From assembly GCF_013408925.1 (NCBI RefSeq), contig NZ_JACCAB010000001.1, positions 992,001 to 1,056,000 on the forward strand: a DNA stretch of 64,000 nucleotides, read 5' to 3'. The translations under genes were made by a program, and so were the position numbers. Numbering within the stretch: the stretch's first letter is position 1; each line of letters starts with the position of its first letter. The notes beneath the pieces were generated by a model. It was given only the letters and a program-made list of their open reading frames with translations. It did not search any database and was not told the origin of the DNA. Positions 37,353 to 45,996 of this stretch are shown here, in pieces. The DNA comes from Pedococcus badiiscoriae. Lineage in GTDB: Bacteria; Actinomycetota; Actinomycetes; Actinomycetales; Dermatophilaceae.

Positions 37353-38335
37353 CCTTCGAATGGCCGAGGCTGCTGCTGTCGCTGCTCGCGGTGCCGGTCC
37401 TGGTTGTCGCGTACCGATCGCAGCTGCGGCGCCGCGACAGCCGACGCGCGCAGCTGGCCGCCGAGGGCCTGGTGGCCACCGGGATGCAGCGTCCGGACCG
37501 CTGGCGTCACGTCGCGCCGGTCCTCCTGATCGGCGCCCTGACGCTGTTGCTCGCCTCGCTGGCGCGGCCCTCGGCGACCGTGTCCGAGCCACACCGTGAG
37601 GGCACCGTCATCCTGGCCTTCGACGTGTCGACGAGCATGGCCGCCAAGGACCTCGCACCGACCCGCCTCGATGCCGCCAAGGCCGCCGCCCGCACCTTCG
37701 TGGCGAAGCAGCCGTCGTCGATCCGGCTGGGGGTCGTGGCTTTCGGTGACTCGGCCGTCATCTCGCAACAGCCGACCGACGACCGTGCTCAGGTGCTGGC
37801 CGCCATCGACCGGCTGGTCCCGCAGGGCGGCACGGCGCTCGGGCGCGGCATCGTCTCGGCCATCAGCGCCATCGCAGGGAAACCTGTCAGCGTCGACCAG
37901 AGCGGCCAGGACGGCGCCGCCGGGGGCCATGACCTGGGCTACTACGGGTCGGCCGCCGTCGTGCTGCTCTCCGACGGGGAGAACACCACCGACCCCGACC
38001 CGCTCGTCCTGGCCCAGCTGGCCTCGACGGCCGGGGTGCGGATCTACCCGGTCGGGCTGGGCAGCCCCCAGGGCACGGTCCTCGAGGTGGACGGGTTCCA
38101 GATCTCGACCAGGCTCGACGAGGCCACCCTCCAGGCGATCGCGAAGACCACCGACGGCACCTACTACGCCGCCACCGACGCGCCCTCACTCAGCAAGGTG
38201 TACAGCTCCATCAACCTGGCGTGGACTGCCCGCACGGAACGCCATGAGATCACCTCGTGGTTCGCCGCCTTCGCCGCCGTCCTGCTCCTGCTGGGAGCGT
38301 CGGTCTCGGTCCTGCGGTCGGGGCGGGTGGTCTAG
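37349..38335 (+). CDS. Membrane von Willebrand factor A-domain protein (BatA/BatB-like)
   Basis: A 328-residue protein: two N-terminal membrane helices (about 5-22 and 55-72), a vWA domain with the MIDAS motif AFDVSTSMAAKD, and a C-terminal membrane helix (about 300-320). This is the BatA/BatB layout. The ATG overlaps the DUF58 stop (ATGA). With MoxR and DUF58 it forms a Bat-type envelope module whose substrates are unknown. Confidence 0.92.
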   Translation: MTFEWPRLLLSLLAVPVLVVAYRSQLRRRDSRRAQLAAEGLVATGMQRPDRWRHVAPVLLIGALTLLLASLARPSATVSEPHREGTVILAFDVSTSMAAKDLAPTRLDAAKAAARTFVAKQPSSIRLGVVAFGDSAVISQQPTDDRAQVLAAIDRLVPQGGTALGRGIVSAISAIAGKPVSVDQSGQDGAAGGHDLGYYGSAAVVLLSDGENTTDPDPLVLAQLASTAGVRIYPVGLGSPQGTVLEVDGFQISTRLDEATLQAIAKTTDGTYYAATDAPSLSKVYSSINLAWTARTERHEITSWFAAFAAVLLLLGASVSVLRSGRVV

Positions 38336-38337
38336 CC

Positions 38338-39411
38338 GTGTCCTTCGCCCTCCCCGTCGCCCTGCTCGGGCTGGTGACGATCCCGCTGCTCGTCGCGGCA
38401 TACCTGTGGCAGCTGCGCCGGCGGCGGCGCGCCGCCGTCCGGTTCTCCAACGTCGCCCTGATCCGCAGCGCGCTGCCCCGCCAGCGGACGTGGCGACGAC
38501 ACGTGCCGCTGGCCCTGATCCTGGCCAGCCTGGCCCTGCTCGGTCTCGCCGCGGGCCGACCGCAGGTGCGCGCCCAGGTGCCGATCTCGAGCTCCGCCGT
38601 CATCCTGGCCGTCGACGTGTCGGGCTCGATGTGCGCCACGGACGTCAGCCCCAACCGCCTTGCGGCGGCTCAGGATGCGGTGCGCAAGTTCATCGACGCA
38701 CAGGACGACCGCACCCGGATCGGACTGGTCGTGTTCTCGGGTTTCGCCCAGGTGGCCGTCGCGCCGACGACCAACCACGACGACCTCCTGCACGCCGTCG
38801 ACGGGCTGACCACAGGTCGCGGGACCACGATCGGCGCCGCGATCCTCAAGTCGATCGACGCGATCGCCGAGATCAACCACGACGTCGCGCCCGCCGACAC
38901 GAGCGGCACGACCCCGGGCACGACGCCGGGGTCGCCGACACCCAGGGGCAAGACCGTCCCCGAGATCGTCGTCCTGCTGACCGACGGCGCCAACACCCGT
39001 GGCGTGACTCCCCAGGAAGCAGCGGTGCAGGCCGCGGCGCGCGGGGTGCGCGTCTACCCGATCGGCTTCGGCACCACCGACCCGACCCAGATGGTCTGCA
39101 CGCGCGACCAGCTGGGAGGAGGGCTGTTCGACGGGCCGCCCAGCGGGTTCGGCGGCGGCCTCGGGCCGGGAGGGCGCAACTTCCTCGTCGTCGACGAGGC
39201 CGCGCTGCAGACGGTGGCCCAGATCACCGGTGGGGAGTACTTCAAGGCCAGCGATGCCGGCCAGCTGCAGGGCGTCCTGAACGACCTGCCCAAGCACGTC
39301 GACGTGCAGGAGCGGAACGTCGAGGTCAGCGTCGCCTTCGCGGGGTTGGCGGCACTCCTGCTGCTCCTCGCCCTCGGACTCGCCGGACGGTGGACCGCCC
39401 ACCCCCAGTGA
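38338..39411 (+). CDS. Second membrane von Willebrand factor A-domain protein (BatA/BatB-like)
   Basis: A 357-residue paralogue of the preceding gene: two N-terminal helices, MIDAS motif LAVDVSGSMCATD, a low-complexity Thr/Pro/Gly insert near residue 195, a Gly-rich stretch before residue 285 and a final membrane helix. The GTG at 38338 follows the previous stop by two bases. Paired vWA proteins are common in Bat operons and may form a heteromer. It ends the module; the next genes are convergent. Confidence 0.92.
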   Translation: MSFALPVALLGLVTIPLLVAAYLWQLRRRRRAAVRFSNVALIRSALPRQRTWRRHVPLALILASLALLGLAAGRPQVRAQVPISSSAVILAVDVSGSMCATDVSPNRLAAAQDAVRKFIDAQDDRTRIGLVVFSGFAQVAVAPTTNHDDLLHAVDGLTTGRGTTIGAAILKSIDAIAEINHDVAPADTSGTTPGTTPGSPTPRGKTVPEIVVLLTDGANTRGVTPQEAAVQAAARGVRVYPIGFGTTDPTQMVCTRDQLGGGLFDGPPSGFGGGLGPGGRNFLVVDEAALQTVAQITGGEYFKASDAGQLQGVLNDLPKHVDVQERNVEVSVAFAGLAALLLLLALGLAGRWTAHPQ

Positions 39412-39454
39412 GCTGCCCACGCTCAGGGACGCGGGCCCGGGACGAAGGGGACTG

Positions 39455-40282
39455 TCAACGGCGACGTTGGCAGCGACCGCACCAGAACAGGTTGCGGCCG
39501 GCGACCACGCGGGTGCGGATCCGCGAGCCGCAGACCCGGCACGGCTCACCCGCGCGGCGATAGACGTAGGACGTGCGCTCGGTGAGCCGGTCCACGTCGC
39601 CCACCGCCAGCGCGGCCCGGACCTGCTCGACCTGCTCGACGACGGTCACGATCTTGCCGGTCGCCACCCCGAGCGGCAGCAGGTCGACGAGGTCGAGCCA
39701 GATGGCGTCCCAGGTCGTACGACGGATTTCCCGGCCCGGCCGGAACGGGTCGACCCGCTGCCGGAACAGGACCTCGCTGCGGTACACGTTGCCGATGCCC
39801 GCCAGCACGGACTGGTCCATCAGCAGCTCGGCGATCGACTTGGAGCTGCGCGAGATCTTGCGCCAGGCCATCTCGGGATCCGGTTCCGGGCGAAGGGGAT
39901 CGGGGCCGAGACGGGCCATGACCGCCTCCACGCGGTCCGGCGTGATCACCGCACACAGGTTGGGGCCGCGCAGGTCGGCGACGTGCTCGTCGGTGGCCAG
40001 CCGCAGCCGGACCTGACCCACGACCGGCACCTCCCCGGCATACGGCCGGTCGTCGATGCTGAAGGTGCCGATGAGGCCGAGGTGCACGTGCAGCCACGCG
40101 TCCTCCTCGAACTCGGCGAACAAGTGCTTGCCCCAGGAAGTCGCGTGGACGAAGGTGCGTCCCGACAGCAGTGCGGCGCCCGCCGCGAACTTCCCCTGCG
40201 GGCTGGTCACCGTCGGCCGCGTCCCCCGGTATGCCGCGTCGAGGTCGCGCGCCAGCGCGAACAGGGTGTGGCCTTCGGGCAT
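39455..40282 (-). CDS. Fpg/Nei-family DNA glycosylase, Nei2-like (endonuclease VIII type)
   Basis: A bifunctional glycosylase/AP-lyase for oxidised bases. The N-terminal catalytic Pro2-Glu3 pair (MPEGHTLFALARDL) has the PEGH form of the Nei2 subgroup. The helix-two-turn-helix LLMDQSVLAGIGNVYRSEVL and a C-terminal four-Cys zinc finger (CRVC and CGRC) complete it; 275 residues. The ATG is at 40282. It lies 34 bp downstream of the Ku gene on the same strand, in a DNA-repair cluster. Confidence 0.93.
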   Translation of the reverse strand: MPEGHTLFALARDLDAAYRGTRPTVTSPQGKFAAGAALLSGRTFVHATSWGKHLFAEFEEDAWLHVHLGLIGTFSIDDRPYAGEVPVVGQVRLRLATDEHVADLRGPNLCAVITPDRVEAVMARLGPDPLRPEPDPEMAWRKISRSSKSIAELLMDQSVLAGIGNVYRSEVLFRQRVDPFRPGREIRRTTWDAIWLDLVDLLPLGVATGKIVTVVEQVEQVRAALAVGDVDRLTERTSYVYRRAGEPCRVCGSRIRTRVVAGRNLFWCGRCQRRR

Positions 40283-40315
40283 GGCCCCATCATGGCCTGA
40301 CCGCCAGCAGACCTC

Positions 40316-41182
40316 TCAGCTGGCCTTCTTGGCGGCCTTCTTCGCGGCGGTCTTCTTGGCAGAGGCCTTGGCGGCCGGCTTGGCGCTGCCGGACGTCGCC
40401 TCCCCGCGCGACGCCTTGGCCTTGTCCACCGACTTCTTGAGGGCGGCCAGCAGGTCGACCACCTCGCCCGACTCGTCCTTGGACTCGGGCGCGAACTGCA
40501 CCTCGCCGCCTTCGACCTTGGCCTTCACCAGCGCCTGCAGGGCCGAGGCGTAGTCGTCCTCGTAGTCGTCCGGCTGGTAGTCCCCGGCGAGCTGCTCGAT
40601 CAGCAGGTCGGCCATGGCCAGCTCCTGCTTGGTGGCCTTGCTCTCCCCGTCGAGGGTCGCGAAGTCGGGCTTGCGGATCTCGTCCGGCCACAACATCGTC
40701 TGCATCAGGATGACGCCCTCGTGGACCCGCAGCACCGCCATCGTCATGCGGGTGCGGATCGACACGGTCACGACCGCGACGCGGTTCTCCTTCTCCAAGG
40801 CGTCGCGAAGCAGGATGTACGGCTTGGTCGAGGCCTTGTCGGGCTCGAGGTAGTAGGACTTGTCATAGAGCATCGGGTCGATCTGCTCCGCGGGGACGAA
40901 CTTCTCGACCGAGATCTCCTTGCTGCTCGTCGCCGGCAGCTCCTTGAAGTCCTCGTCGGTGAGGACGACCATCTCGCCGTCCTCGGTCTCGTAGCCCTTG
41001 GCGATGTCGTCGTAGGACACGATCTCGCCGTCGATGCTGCAGATGCGCTGGTACTTGATCCGGCCGCCGTCCTCGCGGTGCACCTGCCGGAACTGCACGT
41101 CATGGTTCTCGGTGGCGGAGTAGAGACGGATCGGCACGTTCACCAGGCCGAATGACACCGCGCCCTTCCAGATCGCTCGCAT
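40316..41182 (-). CDS. ku: Non-homologous end joining protein Ku
   Basis: A homodimeric DNA-end-binding ring protein for end joining. The 288 residues contain the Ku core (MRAIWKGAVSFGLVNVPIRL at the start, ALQALVKAKVEGG at about 240) and a Lys/Ala-rich C-terminal tail that typically aids DNA sliding and LigD recruitment. The ATG is at 41182. It is divergent from the ligase and polymerase genes, with a shared promoter gap of about 105 bp, as in many actinomycete NHEJ loci. Confidence 0.96.
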   Translation of the reverse strand: MRAIWKGAVSFGLVNVPIRLYSATENHDVQFRQVHREDGGRIKYQRICSIDGEIVSYDDIAKGYETEDGEMVVLTDEDFKELPATSSKEISVEKFVPAEQIDPMLYDKSYYLEPDKASTKPYILLRDALEKENRVAVVTVSIRTRMTMAVLRVHEGVILMQTMLWPDEIRKPDFATLDGESKATKQELAMADLLIEQLAGDYQPDDYEDDYASALQALVKAKVEGGEVQFAPESKDESGEVVDLLAALKKSVDKAKASRGEATSGSAKPAAKASAKKTAAKKAAKKAS

Positions 41183-41287
41183 GCTGGGTGGTCCTCCCCT
41201 GTCGTCGGGCTGCACTCGTGCCGCTGGCATCGCCGTGGCCTCTCGGGCTTCGCACGTGGAAACCAGCCTATGCGTCAGGATGGCCCC

Positions 41288-42232
41288 ATGCGCCCCATGC
41301 TGGCCAGTCCCGCCCCGAGCATCCCCGTCGGGGACGACTGGATCCACGAGGTGAAGTGGGACGGTATGCGGGTGCTCGCCGACGTGCGGGACGGCGCGCT
41401 CACCCTCACCTCGCGCATCGGCAACGACGTGACGGTCAGCTATCCCGAGCTGGCCGGCCTCGCCTCCTCCTATGACGACATGCTGCTGGACGGCGAGGTC
41501 GTGGCGCTGCAGGACGGGCGCCCTTCGTTCGGCGCCCTGGCCGACCGGATGCACGTGCGCGACCGCCGCAAGGCCGAGCGGCTGGCCACGGTGCGGCCGG
41601 TGACGCTGATGATCTTCGACCTGCTGCGGCTGTACGGATCCGACCTCACCGCCCAACCACTCTCGGCCCGGCGTGAGCTCCTCGAACGACTCGACCTCTC
41701 GGGTCGGCACTGGCAGGTCCCTCCCGTCTACGAGGACGGCCAGGAGCTCTTCGGTGCCACCCTCGAGCAGGGACTCGAAGGCGTCGTCAGCAAGCGGCTC
41801 TCGGCGCCCTACCTGCCCGGCCGCCGCTCCACCGACTGGCTGAAGTCCCCGCACCGGACCACCCTGTCCGCCGTCGTCGGCGGGTGGCGATCCGAGAAGA
41901 CCAACGACTCGGGGCGGATCGGGGCGGTGCTGCTCGGCGTCCCCGACGGTGGCGGAGGCTGGCGGTTCGCCGGGCGGATGGGCAGCGGCATCGCCGGTCG
42001 CGCGGCCACCCAGCTCGCCGAGGCGCTGGCGCCGCACACCCGGCAGGACTCACCGTTCAGTGACGAGGTGCCCCGCATCGACAGGGTCGGTGCGACCTGG
42101 GTCGATCCGGTCGTGGTGGTCGAGGCTCGCACCCTGGAGGTGACCCGGGACGGCAGGCTCCGGCAGCCGGCATACCTCGGCATCCGCTCCGACCTGACCC
42201 CCGAGGACCTCCAGGAGGTGGACGGTGGCTGA
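41288..42232 (+). CDS. ATP-dependent DNA ligase (LigD ligase domain as a separate protein)
   Basis: Seals ends in NHEJ. A 314-residue ATP ligase: adenylated Lys23 in HEVKWDGMR (motif I), DGEVVAL (motif III), GLEGVVSKR (motif IV) and WLKSPH (motif V), followed by an OB fold. The ATG 41288 gives the usual MRPMLA start; an ATG at 41270 is possible. It overlaps the polymerase gene by 8 bp. Mycobacterial LigD fuses polymerase-phosphoesterase-ligase; here the activities are split. Confidence 0.92.
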   Translation: MRPMLASPAPSIPVGDDWIHEVKWDGMRVLADVRDGALTLTSRIGNDVTVSYPELAGLASSYDDMLLDGEVVALQDGRPSFGALADRMHVRDRRKAERLATVRPVTLMIFDLLRLYGSDLTAQPLSARRELLERLDLSGRHWQVPPVYEDGQELFGATLEQGLEGVVSKRLSAPYLPGRRSTDWLKSPHRTTLSAVVGGWRSEKTNDSGRIGAVLLGVPDGGGGWRFAGRMGSGIAGRAATQLAEALAPHTRQDSPFSDEVPRIDRVGATWVDPVVVVEARTLEVTRDGRLRQPAYLGIRSDLTPEDLQEVDGG

Positions 42233-43106
42233 GCGCTACGTTCCGCAGGCGACGCGGGTCGAGGTGGCGGGACGGACGCTCAAGCTCACCAGCCTCGACA
42301 AGCTCCTCTTCCCCTCCACCGAGACCACCAAGGGGGAGGTCCTCAACTACTACGCGCAGGTCTCGGAGGTGCTGCTGCCGCTCCTGGCCGACCGTCCGGT
42401 GACGCGGGTGCGCTGGCCGCACGGGACCGGCGACCAGAGCTTCTTCGAGAAGAACCTGCCGTCGGGCGCCCCGCAGTGGCTGCCCCGGGTCACGATCGAC
42501 ACGGTGACGTACCCGATGGTCGAGGACCTCGCCCAGCTCACCTACCTGGTCAACCTCAACTCGATCGAGCTGCACATACCCCAGTGGCGCGTGCACGACG
42601 ACGAGCGCCAGAACCCCGACCGGCTCGTCATCGACCTCGACCCGGGCGCGCCGGCAGGGCTGAAGGAGTGCGCCCAGGTCGCGCTGATGGTCCGCGACCG
42701 GCTCGGCGCCCTGGGGCTCGACCTCTACCCGGTCACGAGTGGCAGCAAGGGGATGCAGCTCTATGCCGGCCTGCCCGGCGACCTCACCTCCGACCAGACC
42801 CGCGACCTCGCTCAGCAGCTCGCGCAGGAGCTCACGAAGAAGCACCCCGACCTCATCGTCTGGAAGATGACCAAGTCCCTGCGGCCGGGCAAGATCTTCC
42901 TCGACTGGAGCCAGAACGTCGCGGCGAAGACGACGGTGTGCCCGTACTCCCTGCGGGGCAAGGAGACACCCACGGTCGCGGCTCCGCGCTCGTGGGACGA
43001 GGTCGAGGCCGGAGCGGGCGGGGCGAAGTTCGAGCAGCTGATGTTCGACCAGGTGCTGGACCGGCTCGACTCCGAGGGCGACCTGCTGGCCCACCTGCTG
43101 GACTAG
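42225..43106 (+). CDS. NHEJ primase-polymerase (LigD polymerase domain as a separate protein)
   Basis: Fills gaps with ribonucleotides during end joining. A 293-residue archaeo-eukaryotic primase fold with the metal-binding DLDPG (Asp137, Asp139), the substrate motif SGSKGMQLYAGL and a C-terminal LRPGKIFLDWSQN. No phosphoesterase domain is present in either LigD-like protein here. The GTG at 42225 lies inside the ligase gene. The stop is inside the first of three TGGACTAGGCG repeats. Confidence 0.93.
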   Translation: MAERYVPQATRVEVAGRTLKLTSLDKLLFPSTETTKGEVLNYYAQVSEVLLPLLADRPVTRVRWPHGTGDQSFFEKNLPSGAPQWLPRVTIDTVTYPMVEDLAQLTYLVNLNSIELHIPQWRVHDDERQNPDRLVIDLDPGAPAGLKECAQVALMVRDRLGALGLDLYPVTSGSKGMQLYAGLPGDLTSDQTRDLAQQLAQELTKKHPDLIVWKMTKSLRPGKIFLDWSQNVAAKTTVCPYSLRGKETPTVAAPRSWDEVEAGAGGAKFEQLMFDQVLDRLDSEGDLLAHLLD

Positions 43107-43139
43107 GCGGCTTGGACTAGGCGCCTGCTGGACTAGGCG
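43099..43139. repeat. Triplicated stop-codon segment between convergent polymerase and FhuF-like genes
   Basis: TGGACTAGGCG occurs at 43099, 43113 and 43129. The first copy holds the polymerase TAG. The third holds, through the palindromic CTAG, the TAG of the minus-strand FhuF-like gene. The duplications therefore supply stops to both convergent genes. Confidence 0.85.
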
Positions 43140-43684
43140 CCTGCCAGCCGCGGGCAGCCCGAGCACTCGTGCACGCCCGGCAGCACGTAGATGAAGCAGC
43201 ACGACCCACGGGCGGGCGGTCGCTGGCCGCTGGCTCGCGCCAGGGTCATGGCCCACACGTCGTCGACCATGGCGCGCCGGGTGTGCTGACCGAGCCGCAC
43301 CGGCGACCGGTAGCCGAGCGCGAGCTCCAGCGCATCGACCCGGTATGCCGCGCGCGCGGCTTCCAGCCGGTCGTCCAGGGGCTCAGTCGTCACCCGAGGA
43401 CGCTCGAACTGGGCCGCGACCGGGTACAGCTGGCTCGGCTGGAGCTCGAAGCTCAGTCCCGACTCGACGGGGTGGACGACCCAGGGATGATGTCGCGCAG
43501 CGTGCACCCCGGCCTCGGCGGCCGCCTCGAGGGTCCACTGGAGGACGAACGCCGAAGGCATCGAGTCGGGTACGACGGCGGCATACTGCCGAGCCGTTGA
43601 GATGCTCAGGCGTTCGCGCCAGTCATGCAACGCGTCGATTCCGGCGCGCTGCTTTTCGACAATATCGCGCCAGCTCCAGGACAA
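43133..43684 (-). CDS. FhuF-like [2Fe-2S] protein (ferric siderophore reductase C-terminal type)
   Basis: A 183-residue protein whose C-terminus has C-C-x10-C-x2-C (GSCCFIYVLPGVHECSGCP), the [2Fe-2S]-binding signature of FhuF-type ferric-siderophore reductases. The rest is helical and weakly conserved. It probably reduces iron-siderophore complexes in the cytosol, but no siderophore transporter is nearby. The start is TTG at 43684, with GGAG eight nt upstream; no ATG or GTG is suitably placed. It lies downstream of lsr2 on the same strand. Confidence 0.78.
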   Translation of the reverse strand: MSWSWRDIVEKQRAGIDALHDWRERLSISTARQYAAVVPDSMPSAFVLQWTLEAAAEAGVHAARHHPWVVHPVESGLSFELQPSQLYPVAAQFERPRVTTEPLDDRLEAARAAYRVDALELALGYRSPVRLGQHTRRAMVDDVWAMTLARASGQRPPARGSCCFIYVLPGVHECSGCPRLAGA

Positions 43685-43749
43685 TACCGAATCTCCGGCT
43701 ACGCCCGGACGTGCCGCAGAACCCTCCGGGACGTGCCTTACCTCCAGGG

Positions 43750-44079
43750 TCAGTGCGCCTTGTCGTAGGCGGCCTGCACCTCGGCGGAAATGCGCCCGCG
43801 GTCACTGACCTTGTGCCCGTTGGAGCGGGCCCACTCGCGCACGTCGCCGAGGTCGCGCTTGCCGGATCCACGGCCACCAGAGGTCCGCCCCGCGGTGCGT
43901 CGGCCGGCCGCCCGACGCGCATGACCGACATACGGCGCCAACGCATCACGCAGCCCGGCAGCGTTCTTGCTGCTGAGGTCGATCTCGTAGGTGACGCCGT
44001 CGAGGGCGAAAGTCACCGTCTCCTCTGCGACCGAACCGTCGATGTCGTCCTCGAGCACAATGCTCACGCGCTGGGCCAT
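43750..44079 (-). CDS. lsr2: Histone-like nucleoid-structuring protein Lsr2
   Basis: Bridges AT-rich DNA and silences it, the actinomycete counterpart of H-NS. A 109-residue protein: N-terminal dimerisation domain (MAQRVSIVLEDDIDGS through YEIDLSSKNA) and C-terminal DNA-binding domain with the AT-hook-like Arg-Gly-Arg (94-96). The ATG at 44079 has GAGGAA just upstream, which decides against the longer frame. The 110 bp upstream are unusually AT-rich for this window, a plausible autoregulatory target. Confidence 0.97.
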   Translation of the reverse strand: MAQRVSIVLEDDIDGSVAEETVTFALDGVTYEIDLSSKNAAGLRDALAPYVGHARRAAGRRTAGRTSGGRGSGKRDLGDVREWARSNGHKVSDRGRISAEVQAAYDKAH

Positions 44080-44119
44080 GGAGATTCCTCTCGGCAAACA
44101 ATGAAAAGGGAGTACGTCA

Positions 44120-44149
44120 AAGATAGTGGCTCGACAGGCCATTTCCCAA
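44120..44149 (-). promoter_or_regulatory. Possible lsr2 promoter
   Basis: On the minus strand TTGGGA and TATCTT are spaced by 18 bp, 40-70 bp upstream of the lsr2 ATG, in the most AT-rich stretch nearby. Each box matches four of six consensus positions. Tentative. Confidence 0.3.
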
Positions 44150-44191
44150 ACATTGTCCGGACTCCCCGAAAGTCACCCCGACAAAACGTTC

Positions 44192-44392
44192 TCAGGAAAT
44201 CTTCTCGCCATTCGCCGAGGGCCCTGAATCGGCCTTTCCCTCATCGCCCCCGCCGCGCTGGGCCTCCCATTGGGAATGCGCGAGGCGTTCCTTGCGGTCG
44301 CCCTCGATCATGTTCTTGATGACCAGCCAGAAGAGGAACCCCACGCCGGCCGACGGGATCAGGGCGGCGACGTAGGGCCAGATCCCGCTCAT
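44192..44392 (-). CDS. Small membrane protein of unknown function downstream of lysS
   Basis: A 66-residue protein: one membrane helix (IWPYVAALIPSAGVGFLFWL, about residues 4-23), then a charged cytosolic tail (NMIEGDRKERLAHSQWE) rich in Gly, Glu and Lys. The ATG overlaps the lysS stop as ATGA, which supports that it is real and translated. Similar small membrane ORFs accompany lysS-lsr2 in other actinomycetes; the function is unknown. Confidence 0.72.
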   Translation of the reverse strand: MSGIWPYVAALIPSAGVGFLFWLVIKNMIEGDRKERLAHSQWEAQRGGGDEGKADSGPSANGEKIS

Positions 44393-45939
44393 CTCGACCC
44401 CTCCGGCTTGAGGTGCGGGAACAGGATCGTCTCGCGGATGTTGGCGTCGGCGAACAGCATGACGAGGCGGTCGACCCCGAAACCCAGTCCGCCCATCGGC
44501 GGGGCGCCGTACTCCAGGGCTCGCAGGAAGTCCTCGTCGAGCTGCATCGCCTCGGGGTCGCCCCCGGCCGCCTTGACCGACTGTGCGGTGAGCACCTCGC
44601 GCTGGACCACCGGGTCGATGAGCTCGGAGAAGCCGGTCCCCCGCTCGACCCCGGCGATGATGAGGTCCCAGGCCTCGATCAGCCCGGGCTCGGTGCGGTG
44701 CGGGCGGGCCAGCGGCTGGGCAATCGCCGGGTAGTCGCACAGGAACGTCGGCTGCAGCAGACGCGGCTCGACCAGCTCGCCCAGCAGCTCGAGGAAGACC
44801 TTGTCCTTGTCCCACGAGGGGTCGATCGCCACGTCGTGCTTCGCGGCATACCCACGCAGGGTCTCGACGTCGGTGTCGATGGTGACCGTCTCACCCACCG
44901 CCTCGGAGACCCCCTGGTAGACGGGCAGCCAGCGCCACTCGCCGTCGAGGTCCACGGTGCCCGCGGCGGTCTCGACCTGGCGCGAGCCGAGCGCGTCGGC
45001 GACGCCGAGGAAGACGTCGCGCATGAGGGCGGCGATGCTCGTCTGGTCGCCATAGGCCTGGTAGGCCTCGAGCATCGTGAACTCGGGGCTGTGGGTGGCG
45101 TCGACGCCCTCGTTGCGGAAGATGCGGCCCATCTCGTAGACACGGTCGACTCCGCCGACCACCGCCTTCTTGAGGTTGAGCTCCAGCGCGATGCGCAGCG
45201 TCATCGCCTGGTCGAAGGCATTGAGATGGGTCCTGAAAGGCCGGGCCGCGGCCCCGCCGTGGATGAGCTGGAGCACGGGCGTCTCGACCTCGAGGTAGCC
45301 CTGGGCCTCGAGGACCCCGCGGATCGCGGACAGTGCACGCGCCTTGGTGCGCACCATGTCGCGCGCCTGCTGCCGGACGATGAGGTCCGCATAGCGCTGG
45401 CGCACCCGCGACTCCTCGGAGAGGTCCTTGTGCAGCACCGGCAACGGGCGCAGCGCCTTGGACGCCATCTCCCAGCGGGTGGCCATGACCGACAGCTCGC
45501 CGCGACGCGAGGAGATCACCCGGCCCTCGACGAACACGTGGTCTCCGAGGTCGACGTTAGCCTTCCAGTCGGCGAGGGCCTCCTCCCCGACCTCTGCGAG
45601 GCTGAGCATGACCTGCAGCCGTGTGCCGATCCCCTCCTGCAGGGTGGCGAAGGCGAGCTTGCCGGTGTTGCGGATGAAGATGACGCGTCCGGCGACGCCC
45701 ACCACGTCCTGGGTCTCCTCGCCGGTCTCGAGGTGGCCCCACTGCTGCCGGACCTCCTCGAGCGTGTGGGTGCGCGGCACCTGGACCGGGAAGGCCTGCC
45801 TGCCCTCGGCCAGCAACCGGTCCCGCTTCTCCCGACGCACCTTCATCTGCTCCGGCAGGTCGGCATCCGTCAGGGCCGCCACGGGGGTGGCGTCTGTCGC
45901 CATGCTCGTGGCGTCGGTCGCGCTGGGGGTCTGGCTCAC
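44389..45939 (-). CDS. lysS: Lysyl-tRNA synthetase, class II
   Basis: Charges tRNA(Lys). N-terminal OB-fold anticodon domain (VVGVAGRVIFIRNTGKLAFA) and class II core: motif 2 FRNEGVDATHSPEFTMLE and motif 3 GFGVDRLVMLFADA near the C-terminus. About 516 residues, normal length, without an MprF-like extension. I prefer the GTG at 45939; TTG 45945 is also possible and neither has a strong Shine-Dalgarno. It follows nadC by 57 bp. Confidence 0.95.
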   Translation of the reverse strand: MSQTPSATDATSMATDATPVAALTDADLPEQMKVRREKRDRLLAEGRQAFPVQVPRTHTLEEVRQQWGHLETGEETQDVVGVAGRVIFIRNTGKLAFATLQEGIGTRLQVMLSLAEVGEEALADWKANVDLGDHVFVEGRVISSRRGELSVMATRWEMASKALRPLPVLHKDLSEESRVRQRYADLIVRQQARDMVRTKARALSAIRGVLEAQGYLEVETPVLQLIHGGAAARPFRTHLNAFDQAMTLRIALELNLKKAVVGGVDRVYEMGRIFRNEGVDATHSPEFTMLEAYQAYGDQTSIAALMRDVFLGVADALGSRQVETAAGTVDLDGEWRWLPVYQGVSEAVGETVTIDTDVETLRGYAAKHDVAIDPSWDKDKVFLELLGELVEPRLLQPTFLCDYPAIAQPLARPHRTEPGLIEAWDLIIAGVERGTGFSELIDPVVQREVLTAQSVKAAGGDPEAMQLDEDFLRALEYGAPPMGGLGFGVDRLVMLFADANIRETILFPHLKPEGSR

Positions 45940-45996
45940 CCGCAAAGGGTACCTACCGCCAGCGCGTGCCTCGCAGGGCGGACCCGGCCGACGGGC

